Shown here piece by piece: positions 1-10,800 of a stretch of DNA of 64,000 nt; positions within the stretch are counted from its first letter, which is position 1, and each line of letters starts with the position of its first letter. The notes under the pieces are model-generated. The model saw only the letters and a list, made by a program, of their open reading frames with translations. It was not told the DNA's origin and did no database searches. The stretch comes from Dipteronia dyeriana (Eukaryota; Streptophyta; Magnoliopsida; Sapindales; Sapindaceae): assembly GCA_032871835.1 (NCBI GenBank), contig CM065295.1, positions 42,840,360-42,904,359 of the forward strand, read 5' to 3'. Position numbers and translations under genes: made by a program.

Positions 1-1000
1 TTACTTTAATAATATAAAAATTAAAATATTTATTCTTTAAATACATATTTTAATATTTTATTTTTCAAATTTAAAATATTATCAAATTTAAAATATTATT
101 ATATTTAGTCTAATCTCAGGTTTCACCAAACAAAATATAATATTGATTCAGTCAAGTCCCATGTTTCTCTAAACACAGTGTAGTATTAATTTAGTCCAAT
201 CCAGTCCAGTCTAATCTCATCTAATCACAGTCATATCTCAATCCAATCTAATCCCATAAATAGTCCAATCCAATCATGTGTATCAAACGGGGCCTAAAAG
301 ACTTGAGCTCTGTACTCTGTAAGAATTGATATTGGACAGGCAGCGGATTTGGTTGAAGGAGATCACTCAAAAATCTCTACGTTATTTAAAGAAAAAATAA
401 AATGCTACCGGACAATAACTGAATTATTCAAAGCTTGATAACTCGATAGGTGAGCTTTATAAATTATTTTGTTTAAATAAGTTACATATATATAGCTTAA
501 ATATGTACTAATTAGTATTTTTATGTAAGTATATTTTTTGTAAGATTAAATTTTATTAAAAAAATGGGTGCTTAAATAAATATTTTGGGTGACAGTATCA
601 GAACCTTTAATTATTTTATTTTGTTAATTTTATTAATGTATTATTTTTATGTTAATTAAGAATTATTTATATGAATCGATCAGTATTTTGCAATTAGATC
701 ATATCAAATTATAATTGAATCGGAACAGATCGAATTTCACTTTAAGATTGGATTGAATCATATTGTAATTTTTTCAATCAAATTGGATCAGATCGAATAT
801 TCGATATTGACAAATCTAATGAATCTAATCCGCCTCACACCGTAACATCAATAAAGTGGGTACGAGAGGCTTACCACCTCATTTTTATTACCAAATTTAT
901 TAATTATTTGCGATTTTTGTGAAATCTGTGTGAAAGACTTACCAGATCATCTCATCTTTTGGCCTAATGGTTTGTTTTGTTTTGTTCTTCACACCTGCAA
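1..1000. other. AT-rich intergenic DNA, possible end of a DNA transposon
   Basis: No gene is visible. Positions 85-295 hold many copies of a TCYAATCYAATCC-like short motif and finish in CAAACGGGGCCTAA. Endings like this are common in hAT- or PIF-type miniature elements, but the other end is outside the window or not recognisable. The remainder is low-complexity AT-rich sequence. Confidence 0.4.
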
Positions 1001-1006
1001 TACGAA

Positions 1007-1440
1007 ATTGTGGGGTTTAAATCTATTCCCCATCCCCAAATTCTGAATTATTGTAATATTTAAAATCATAATCATACAGTTAAGTGGGTGTAGTGAGAAA
1101 AGTGATAGGTTTAAAGTTAACGATAACGTCTAAAGATAATTTTGGTATTTCGGTGGGTATAGAAAATAAAATAAATAAATAATTTAACCTTTTTTGTAGC
1201 CCCCCCTATGAAATTGTGGTAATCCGTTCCCTTTTCTCAAATTCTAAAATATTGTAATATTTAAAATCATAATTATATAGTTAAATGGGTGTAGTGAGAA
1301 AAGTTATAGGTTTAAAGCAAACGATAATGTCTAGAGATAATTTTGGAATTTCGGTAGGTGTACCCCCTTCCCCTCCCAACAAGATAATTTTGGTATTTCG
1401 GTGGGTGTAGAAAATAAATAAAAATGAATAATTTGACCTT
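1007..1440. repeat. Imperfect tandem duplication, about 200-bp unit
   Basis: Two diverged direct copies (about 1007-1199 and 1211-1440) share GAAATTGTGG, ATTGTAATATTTAAAATCATAAT, GGGTGTAGTGAGAAAAG, AGATAATTTTGG and ATTTCGGTRGGTGTA in the same order. The last part is repeated once more at 1381-1440. No coding potential is seen. Confidence 0.65.
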
Positions 1441-1706
1441 TTTAATATGATTGTAGAAAGTAAATATCCCCCATCCCCCTCCAATCAACTAAAGAGAGTG
1501 GTGGCATTAGGTGTGACTAACCCGTTAAACACTTCTGCTCTAAACAAAAGTGAAAATTGTTACAAACGACCACATCTAACATGGAATATGGAAAATTCGT
1601 TTTTAACCACATACGAAAATTTATTCGTTAATAACCACTTTTTAAAAATAATTTTAGTGTATATCCTTAAAATACCAAAAATACCCATAGGTGTTAATTT
1701 TAATTT

Positions 1707-1905
1707 TTCTCATCTTTTCCACCGTCCTCTTCTCATCTTCATTTTTGACCGAAATACCAATCTTCTTCTTGTGCAAATCGAAGACAGTGTGTAAATCAGT
1801 TGCTCTGAATCTTCTTCTTTTCCACCGTCCTCTTCTCATCTTCATATTTGACTGAAATATCAATCTTTTTCTTGTACAAATCGAAGACTGTGTAAATCTT
1901 AAGTT
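1707..1905. repeat. About 100-bp direct repeat inside A1
   Basis: TTTTCCACCGTCCTCTTCTC, then CATCTTCAT, GACYGAAATAYCAATC and CAAATCGAAGAC, occurs at about 1717-1790 and again at about 1818-1890, with a few substitutions. Confidence 0.7.
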
Positions 1906-1933
1906 TTTCCGATTTGCTCTAAATCGGTTGAAA

Positions 1934-2526
1934 GTGTGTAAATATATACCATTTATGTTAGTTTGAGTTGGAAACAGATAGTATAACATGGTTTTAACGT
2001 TATTGCTTTACTGTTGTGTGGTTTTGTGAAGAATTTGGTGAATTTGGTGAATTTAAATTTCATTTTTTTTTCAGAACATTTCAAGTTTCAATTGTTCGCA
2101 AACTTGAAATGTTCTATAAAAACTAAAATGAGAACTTGAAATCTGCTAAAAAAAATTGAAATGTTGATAAACTTGAAATGTAGAGATGTTTACAGAGATT
2201 TAAAGTATGATTTCAAGTTTATACCCTAGAAAACGTGAAATGTTTATAACATATGTGTAAACATCTTCCATTTGTGTTAGTTTGAGTTCGAAACAGTTAG
2301 TATAACATCATTTAACGTTATTTCATTACTGTTGTGTGGTTTTGTGAAGAATTTAAAGAATTTAAGTTTAACATTTTTTTTAGAACATTTCAAGTTTCAG
2401 TTATTTGTAAACTTGAAATGTGTTGTAAAAACTCAAAACAGAACTTGAAATCTGCTTTAAAATTTTGAAATGTTGATAAAACTTGAAATGTAGAGATATT
2501 TATAGAGATTTAAAGCATGATTTCAA
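1934..2526. repeat. About 318-bp tandem duplication inside A1
   Basis: The block from GTGTAAATATATACC (about 1936) to the ATTTCAAG near 2215 recurs from about 2255 to 2526. Both copies share TTAGTTTGAGTT, TACTGTTGTGTGGTTTTGTG, AGAACATTTCAAGTTTC and GAAATGTTGATAAA. Each copy holds short inverted pairs of AACTTGAAATG and CATTTCAAGTT. Confidence 0.75.
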
Positions 2527-2532
2527 GAAAAT

Positions 2533-2739
2533 GTGAAATGTAATTGTTCTAATTGTGGCGAACAAGGTCACAATAGGATGAGATGCCCCAACCCAAGACG
2601 GAGACCGAATAATGGACAGTTGAACCCATCCATAACTGTTGAGCAGTCGACACAATCGACACCACTGACACGTAGACAACGTGCTTGTAGTGTATGTCAC
2701 GTACTTGACCATAATCGCAAGACGTGCCCCGTTAGTTGA
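2533..2739 (+). pseudogene. Double CCHC zinc-knuckle remnant, MudrA-like C-terminus
   Basis: This 68-codon reading frame has two zinc knuckles of the form CX2CX4HX4C: C6-x2-C9-x4-H14-x4-C19 near the start and a second from about residue 52 (CSVCHVLDHNRKTC). Plant MudrA-type transposases often end in such knuckles, and retroviral Gag proteins also carry them. It lies inside MULE-like element A1, so a left-over transposase C-terminus is the simplest reading. No upstream DDE catalytic region is seen. The ATG is part of the repeated AAATGTGAAATG context, so this is probably a fragment rather than a small gene. Confidence 0.5.
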
Positions 2740-3009
2740 CCACTCCCTGCCTATGACAGGTACTCCCACTGATGGCGATACTACTCATTTGTAATTTCTA
2801 CTTATTTTTATGTTGTATTACTAACTTAAGTCAAGTAAGAACTTTTTATTGTAGTATGAACTTATTTCATGTATGAACACTATTTTGTAAGGTTATTTCA
2901 TCTATGAACTATAGTTTGTCAGTTTATTTCATGTTTTATTATTATAACTAGGAATGTTTTGATATGAAGTTATGAAAATATTACAATTTGTAATTTAAAG
3001 TTAAAGTTT

Positions 3010-3425
3010 AGGGTCTCTGCTATTTAAAGCATGATTTCAAGTTTGGTTTTTACGATTTACAACATGATTTCAAGTTTGTTGTTAATGTTTATAGAGTGAT
3101 TTCAAGTTTAAGCAAATCCAATTCAAAATGTCTAACTGTCAACACAACATTACTCGTTTAAAGTATGATTTCAAGTTTGGTTACTGCGATTTAAACCATG
3201 ATTTCAAGTTTCTTACATATAATTTAAAGAGTGATTTCAAGTTTGGACAAATCCAATTCAAAATTCTAGTCAACACAACAGTACCTGTTTAAAGCATGAT
3301 TTCAATTTTGGTTCTTGGGATTTAAAACATGATTTCAAGTTTGGTTCCTGCGATTTAAAGAGTGATTTCAAGTTTGGAATAATCAATTTCAAAATGTCTG
3401 TCAACACAGCAGTACCTGTTTAAAA
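3010..3425. repeat. Array of TTTAAARYATGATTTCAAGTTT units
   Basis: A unit of about 20 bp, GATTTAAARYATGATTTCAAG plus TTT, recurs about nine times in groups of three. The groups are separated by a spacer containing AAATCCAATTCAAAATG and CAACACARCAGTACCTGTT, which gives a higher-order period of about 120 bp. It is part of element A1. Confidence 0.7.
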
Positions 3426-3429
3426 CCGG

Positions 3430-4750
3430 TTTCTCTTTCATGGCTATTCTACTAAACAAGACTACCCTTAACCCTTTATTTCCATTTGCACTATGTTATG
3501 AGAATGAGTTGTTTTTCCAAATCAATTGTCGAGAATTGATACAAACTTAGCTTTCATCTTCTATATAACTTTAAAATATATGCTCAAGTGTACAAACTTG
3601 AGACTCAATTATATGGAAAAGAAATAGAAAACAACAATCAATCATCCAATTCTTGCAATCAAAAAGCTAAGATGTCTCTTGGTAAGTTCATGATACAAGT
3701 GACCAAATATGCAAAATAAAAAATGAGTCCGTCATAATCATATCGATCAATTGTGTCAGTGTTGTCTCTAACTATTCGTGAACTAAAGAAAGGCCAACTG
3801 ATATCTAAAGATGTAAATGTACTTTCCTTATATAACCACTACAAACTCTATAAGAACAAAGAAGATTCATATCATAACCTCATCTATTGCTTTGATTTAC
3901 CTAAAGAACATGACAACAAAGGTGTGCGATATATGTGAGTTCCTTGAACATGAATATCATTTCTGGATCTGATGGGCCATTATGAAATGCGTAAAGTTGC
4001 TAGAAAACTTCTTTTCCTCCTCCTAATTCTGATTGAAACCATTGAAACCATTACCGCTTGCATTCCATGCTTAACCAACAAGCGGGCAGGGTACCTATGA
4101 TAGTGGTGAAAGTTGACAATCATTTCTTAACTTCTGAACTTGTCTTCGTCGCCTCAAATGGTTAACAGCCTAACAGGGGATGATTAAGGAGCACGTTCAC
4201 ACCTAAAGAATCCTCTCCCATACTGCTCCAACAATAAAAAGACCCTCATCCATCTTCTCTTTCAAACCCATCACCTCATTTCTACTTCTTTCCATTTTTC
4301 CAAATTTGCTTCCTTCCATTTCTCAACAACCAAAGTGAAAAACACATCCTATTTTAAATATGTTATATTTTAACCAAAGAATACACAGAAAACCAAAAAG
4401 GACAGCTAAGAAATTAAGATAATCAGTTCACAAAAAAAAAATCAATTCCTCAACACAACATAAAACAATTCGACTCCGTAAAAATCACAAAACTCACAAA
4501 TCGAATCCATCAAACCAAAAAATGTTATACCAGTTCATTGTTAAATAAATCACAACAAATCAATTTTGATATTTAAATGTTTACAAGAAATTTCTTTATA
4601 TCAGTTCACTGTCAAATTAACCAAACCCTAAAAAGTGAAATCAAAATTTTCTTAAAATGAAATCCATACCAAAAAAATCAAATGTTCTTAACAATTTCAA
4701 CAAATAATTTAAATAAAAATGAATTTGGGAAGAGCAAAACCAAACCTGCA
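3430..4750. other. Unassigned interior of element A1
   Basis: AT-rich sequence with no convincing gene. The short open frames here have no recognisable motif or supporting splice sites. Confidence 0.4.
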
Positions 4751-5280
4751 AACCGACAAACACTGTTTGGCGGCCGCTGCTACTGTCGGTTTTCTCCGGG
4801 ATGCGACACCGACCTCCTCCACTCGATGACAACAACTATGGCGCTGACGACCACGAGGTGGCTCTCTTCTCTTCGGCGACGACGATGAAGACTTCAACGG
4901 GGAACTCTGGCGACGACAACGTCCCTCTCTTCATTAGCCTTGCTACGCTAAACCTATTTTCCTCACCACGATTCTCTTTTATCGATTGAGAGAAAACCCT
5001 AATATTTTCCACTGTTATTTGCCTTTTAGGTTTATATATATATATGGGGCATTGAGGTACTTTTTCAAAAATGTGACTATTAACGAATAAAATTTTATAT
5101 GTGGTTATAAACGAAATTCTAATAATTTCAGTGACTACTTTTGATTTTCTCTCCCAAAAAACCTCAATTCTTTTTTTTTTTTTTTTAAGAAAACCTCAAT
5201 TTGTAAACATTACACGGGTCATAAATTTGTGGACTTAAGCTTTTAAGGATTTGTCGCCACACGGGCATTAGTAAATTTAA

Positions 5281-6678
5281 GGGATATTATTATTTTCTCC
5301 CTTGAAGTTTACCATGTTTATAACTTTACAGTTTTAAAAATGATCAGTCTTTCCCCTAAAAATCAAATTATTCAAAGATTTACCCACTATCATTAGGATT
5401 TGACAACGAAACACCAAGGACAATATTGTAACTATGCTATTTCCAAAAAAAAAAAATTCTAGAATTAAAAAAAAATAAAAATTAGTTTTCACTAAAATCA
5501 AGACCCAAAAATTGAAATCATTGATTATTCAAAAATTGACCCCTACCGTTAATATTTATGTTAAATAGTGGTTTGACTATTAAACAACAAGGGCAATATT
5601 GTAACTGTGCTACTTCCAAAAAAGAGATATTATTAGTTTCCTCCCTGAGGTTGCCATATTTGTAACTTTGCCCCCCTATGGTTTCAAAAATGGCTAGTCT
5701 TCCCCCTGAAAATCAAATTATTCAAGATTTACCTCCTACAATTAGGATTTGACCTTGAAACACCAAGTGAAATATTGTAACTATGCTACTTCCATAACAA
5801 AAATTTCCATAATTAAAAAAATAAAAATTAGTTTTCACCAAAATCAAAACCTAGAAAATTGAAATAATTGATTTTGAATCTACTCATCGTAAATCAAACA
5901 AGAAACAAATTCAAACCCTAAATTGAAACCATTTTTTTTCAAATGATTTCATTCACCAGAACCTGAAAAATGAAAATCAATTGAAAAAAATAATGGATAC
6001 AGATTTTGGTGTTTAAGTTTAAATTAGGCTTTATTATTATTGTTGTTGTTGTTGTTGTTGTTATTATTATTATTAATGGTTTTTTTATTAATATTATTTT
6101 TAAAGGTTTATCATTATTATTATTATTATTAATTCTGACTTTCCTTTAAAAAAAATTAGTTCTAATTATCTAAGATGGACGGTTGAGATTGAATATGGAG
6201 ATGAATTGATGGTGATGAGTTTTTATTTTTTAATTCTGATTTTTCTTTTAAAAAAATCAACGTTATTATTACTTTAAAACCGTTAAAGTAATGGAGAAAA
6301 CACTTTTTTTTTTGAAGTAGCACAGTTACAATATTGCCCTTTGGTGTTTTACGGTCAAATCCTAATGGCAAGGGGTAAATCTTTGAATAATTCGATTTTG
6401 AGGGGGAAAATTAATCATTTTTGAAACTATAGGAGACAAAGTTACGAATATAGCAAACCTCAAGTAGGAAACTAATAATATATTTTCTTTGGATGTAGCA
6501 CAGTTACATTATTACCCTTGGTGTTTAATGGTCAAACCACTATTTAACGGAAATATTAACGTCATAGGGTAAATATTTGAATAATTTGGTTTTTAGGGGG
6601 AAGAATGACCATTTTTGAAATTAGAGGGGTAAAATTATAAATATGGAAAACCACGGGGGAGAATAATAATAATAACCC
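5281..6678. mobile_element. MULE-like element D, nested and rearranged
   Basis: The left end (GGGATATTATTATTTTCTCC) and the reverse complement of the right end (GGGTTATTATTATTATTCTC) form long inverted termini. They continue through CATATTTATAAYTTTRCCCC and a CAAATTATTCAAA-type block. Flanking 9-mers are TAAATTTAA (5272-5280) and TATATTTAA (6679-6687), an 8 of 9 match that fits a MULE target duplication. A second set of the same termini lies inside (about 5624-5850 and 6310-6484), so a related copy appears to have inserted into or duplicated within the first. The centre holds a TTG/TTA microsatellite (about 6038-6075). No coding region is seen. Confidence 0.6.
5624..6484. mobile_element. Inner inverted-repeat copy of element D
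   Basis: GAGATATTATTAGTTTCCTC at 5624 faces an inverted counterpart ending near 6484. The shared block includes CAAATTATTCAARGATTTAC, ATTAGGATTTGAC and CAATATTGTAACTRTGCTAC. The block is also directly repeated at 5281-5535, so the layout is direct copy, inner copy, inverted copy, inverted copy. Confidence 0.55.
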
Positions 6679-6710
6679 TATATTTAATGGCCAAAATTTG
6701 ATTTTATATA

Positions 6711-7514
6711 GTGGAAATTACCAAAAATAACGACATATAATATATAAAATTCTTTTCTAACTACAAACGAAAATTTATTCATTAATAACCATTTTTTAAG
6801 AAATTACTTGAATGCCCTCATATAAAAACTATCCCCAAACAATTTTTTTTCTCTTTTTATTTCTCTCTCCTCTCCAGTCCTCTCTCTCTTCCTGATCTCT
6901 CTCTCCCCGTCAGTGATGTACCGGTGAATCATCGTCGGTGTCGTTGTAAAGGCCAACAAATCATCGCCGGCCTCCTCTCTCTCTTATTGGACCTCTCTTT
7001 CTCTCTCCCCGCACCTCTCTCTCTCTTTCACGCACATCTCTTTCTTTCTCCTCTCCTTTCTCTCTCACGCGACATCGCCAGCTTGCCGGCATGCCGGTGT
7101 GCCGTCGCCCGGGCTTCATGACCGTCCAGTAGCGCCGTCGAGCTCCCTCTCTGCCGGTGATGTGATCTATAGAAAAAAGAGGAGGAAAACGAAAAACCTA
7201 GAAACTCAGAACATTTCAAGTTTCAATATTTCAATTTAGTCAAAATTTCAAGTTTCAAGATTCAACATTTCAATTTACACAAAATTTTAAGTTTTAAAAT
7301 TTCATGTTTTTAGATAACATTTTAAGTTTCAAGTTTTTAATCGTGATTTCAAGTTTGGTTCCAGATTTTAGCCATAATTTTAAGTTTTATTCTAGTTTTT
7401 TTTAAAAAAATTAAATTTAGAGATATTTTTTATAATCGATAGATATACACTGTTTTTTTTAAAGTGATTATTAATAAATAAAATTTAAAAGGTGGTTACC
7501 ATTTTGGTTTTCTC
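6711..7514. mobile_element. MULE-like element A2 in the SWI3A promoter region
   Basis: This 804-bp element starts GTGGAAATTACC and its right end reads, inverted, GAGAAAACC. The termini carry the A-family motif AAATTTATTCATTAATAACCA. Flanking 9-mers TTTTATATA (6702-6710) and TCTTACATA (7515-7523) agree at 7 of 9 positions. Inside are a CT-rich tract (6840-7070), a GC-rich piece with CCGGCATGCCGGTG (about 7085), and several ATTTCAAGTTT motifs (7210-7390) like those in A1. Its right end is about 290 bp before the SWI3A start codon. Confidence 0.6.
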
Positions 7515-7523
7515 TCTTACATA

Positions 7524-7803
7524 TATTTTAGTTCTCATTCTGTTTAAACGACGTCATTTTCTGTGAGACAAAATATCCCTTTCCCTTTGCTACTTTCCTA
7601 TTTCAAACGCAATCAGATTGTTGAAACCCGGCTTCGGCGACCATGGCACATTAGCACTCCGGTATGGCAAAAAATGATCAAATTAACATTACCACTTCTT
7701 TAGTTTTCCTTGGCTTATCTCTATGAGTTTTCGTTACAACAGAGATCATCCAAGTCCTAAATTTGTATATCGGCTCTGAACCTACGTACGATCTAGGTCA
7801 GAC
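7524..7803 (+). promoter_or_regulatory. SWI3A upstream region with a minimal upstream ORF
   Basis: Only about 290 bp separate MULE-like element A2 from the SWI3A ATG. The segment holds a palindromic GACGTC at 7550-7555, an ACGT-core site that bZIP factors could bind, and pyrimidine-rich tracts typical of plant transcription start regions. An upstream ATG at 7643 opens a three-codon ORF (Met-Ala-His-stop, 7643-7654) in a good context (GACCATGG). If transcribed, it could dampen translation. The transcription start is not known. Confidence 0.4.
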
Positions 7804-10800
7804 ATGGAGTTCTCACAACATGACCCGAATTTGAAGCTGAATCGACCCGGCGAACCAGAGTTTGAACTGTATACCATACCTAGCCACTCCAGTAAGTCTC
7901 TCTCTCGTCCCTCTACTTCATAAGCCATTTTATATCCGTTTGGTTTCCCGAGAGATTACTTTCTCGGCAAAATTAAATATTTTCAGGGAAAACAAATTAC
8001 CTTTCGTTTAACATCAATTACTTTGCTCAGGTTGGTTTAGATGGGACGACATTCACGAAACGGAGCGTATCGCTCTCAAAGATTTCTTCGATGGGAGCTC
8101 AATATCAAGAACTCCAAAAATATACAAAGAATACAGAGATTTTATTATCAATAAATACAGAGAAGAGCCCTCTAGAAGGCTGACATTCACCCAAATTAGG
8201 AAATCACTGGTGGGTGACGTCAGTTTGCTCCACAAGGTGTTTAATTTCTTGGACAAGTGGGGTTTGATCAATTTTGGTGCTGCTTCGGATGACAGCAAAG
8301 ACCTCTTGGAAGACAAGAAACTTAAGAATCGAATTAGGGTTGAGGAAGGAGCTCCAATTGGGGTTCGTGCTGTTGCAATGCCGAATTCATTGAAACCAAT
8401 TACGATTCCGCCTTTTGGAGTGAATGGTAGAGCGGTGGTGGGTGAGACTGGGGTTAAGTTGCCTCCATTGGCTTCGTATTCAGATATATTTGCTGGTTTA
8501 GCGGAGTTGAAGAGGTTGAAGTGTGCAAATTGTGGAGAACGATGCAAATCAGGATGCTACGAGTATAGCAAGGTATATGTTTGTTAGTTTATGCTTTTAA
8601 TCCAATGTATGTCTGTTTTAATGGCTTTGTATTCTGAATCTCTATTAGTTAGTTTATGGAAAATAAGTAAATATTGGTTTCGGTGGTGAAAATACCGGGA
8701 TCCAAATTTGTGGAAATATCGGTAATCTTGCCAGTATCCTCAAAATATCAAGGATATTCAAAGATATTTTTTATATCGGTCCCTCAAAATATGGAAAATA
8801 TCGGGATATTTCGCTAAAAGTATCGATATTTACTTCCTTGCCCATTAAATTAAAACAAACATTTGTTTAAAAGCATAAACTACCTTTATGTTTTCAATTG
8901 AATTGGATATGTCACATATTTAACTAGGTAAGCTAGGGATTGGTATTGCTATTCACTTATTTAGGTGGTACTGGAGAGTCTATATGTTAGCTGGTTCTGT
9001 ATCACCATGTTGGACCTTTTATGATTACCTCAGTTAACTTCATGGCAGATAGTCCCTTAGTTTTTAACTTAGAAATGTGTGACGCTAATGTTCTGGGGTT
9101 GTATATTCTTTTGATTATGTGTATATGTTTGGTGATCCTTCTTTTGGGTGTAAGGCCTCTCTGGTGAACTGTTGGTTCACTTATTTTTGTTAATATATGT
9201 TAGTTCTATATGTTCCTTAAATGCCAGAAACATGAGACATAATGATATGTTAAAAAATGAACCAACGGTTGATAACTTGATATGTAGTTTATAGTATCTG
9301 TACTTCAATTTAACTTGCAATAGTACATTTAATGTGACTTTTGTATCTTTAACATTAGAGGGAATAACATTTCTACCACTTATTTATTGGGATTTAAAAT
9401 ATCTGAATCTAAGAAATTCACTCTCGATTGTAATAAATGTTGTACATATAAGTATTAGATGTGATATCAAGAATCTTTTCGTAAGATTTATTAAAGTCAT
9501 CTGAAAGTTGTATCCTATTTATTTTTTTTTTTCAATTTTTTTTCATATATATATCTCAAAATGTTTCCTCTATATCGTGTTTCATTTTTTCTTATAATTT
9601 GTTCTAATTTTCACATTGGCAGGATAATTATAGAGTTTGCGTAAAATGCTTCAAAAATTGTAACTATGAGGAGAACAAGTCTATGGATAATTTTAAGTAT
9701 AATGATTGTACTGGAAATGGTATCACCCATGGAGCTGCTTGGACCGAAGCTGAAACTTTACTTTTATTAGAATCGGTTACGAAGCATGGGGATGACTGGG
9801 AGCTTGTTGCTCAAAACGTTAAAACCAAGAATAAACTTGATTGTATCTCAAAGCTCATTGAGCTGCCTTTTGGGGAATTTATGATGGGTTCTGCCCATAG
9901 GGGTAGTTCTACTGGTCCCACTGAGAGCATGAATAGTATAAAACAAGGATTGTCAGTTTCATCTGAGCATCAAGAGATTACGCAAACGGGGGACCAAGTT
10001 GATGAGCACATGAATGAGAGTGAGCAAAATGGAGATGCTGCAAACCAGGAACCTCTTGCAAAAAGAAAACGCATTGCTTCCCTTTCAGATGCTGGTAGTT
10101 CACTGGTAAAACAGGTAGGAGTCCTTGGTACAGATCTTACATGTTATAGCTTTACCAATCAATACTTTCAATAGATCGTAGTGATGCTTTATCAGGTTCA
10201 TTTTTCCTTCTCTTGGAAAGTCAAGTTTCTATTCAACCTTCAAAATGTGTCCTAGTCTTGAGGATATACGGAGTTGGATGGTTGTACTTAGCAGAATACA
10301 AAGGCCGTGGCCTAGGTTCACAAAAAAAAAAAAAAAAAAAAACCTGTGTAAAAGAGACCCAGGCTATGCAATCTATTTCTCAGTAGTGGTGTACTGTTTA
10401 GATTGACTGCAGCCTACCAAATTTCAGTTAATAGATCTCTATTGTCCCTTCTCCCTAGTATCAATGAATCAAATATAATAGTTCTTTCCACTTTTTTCGC
10501 CTGATCTTTTTCTCCTTTTATTGATTTATTTATTTCTGTATAACATGTAATTGGCATTGTTTCAGGTTTTTTTTGTTGTTGGTATTTTTACACATAATTG
10601 GTGTTGTTTATATCAGGTATCTCGCATCTCAACCATGGTAGGCCCGCACATAACTGCTGTTGCTGCTGATGCTGCAGTCACAGCACTTTGTGATGAAATC
10701 TCATGTCCAAGAGAGATATTTGATGGTGATGATGATTACTTAACTGATGAATCATGGTCTCCAACTATGCTTTATGAGTCAGAGAGGTGCTTTATTGGTT

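Larger units (their letters stand above)
1550..5151. mobile_element. MULE-like element A1 (non-autonomous)
   Basis: The left end (from GTGAAAATTG at 1550) and the reverse complement of the right end (GAGAAAATCA, ending 5151) align over about 100 bp. Both contain CGTTT(T/A)TAACCACAT, then TTTATTCGTTAATARYCAC. Ends reading GNGAAAAT are typical of plant MULEs. The same terminal sequence marks element A2 (6711-7514). Inside are tandem blocks built on ATTTCAAGTTT, a two-knuckle zinc-finger ORF like a MudrA C-terminus, and a GC-rich subterminal stretch (about 4760-4940). The flanking 9-mers match poorly, so no target duplication can be claimed. No intact transposase is present, so the element depends on others or is dead. 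Confidence 0.6.

Noticed and set aside
3753..3938. Small open frame MSVLSLTIRELKKG...
   Set aside because: No motif, no homologue that I recognise, and it lies within a non-autonomous transposon interior.
8053..8547. Minus-strand open frame of 164 codons
   Set aside because: It is antisense to SWI3A exon 2, whose plus-strand product is a clear SWIRM protein.
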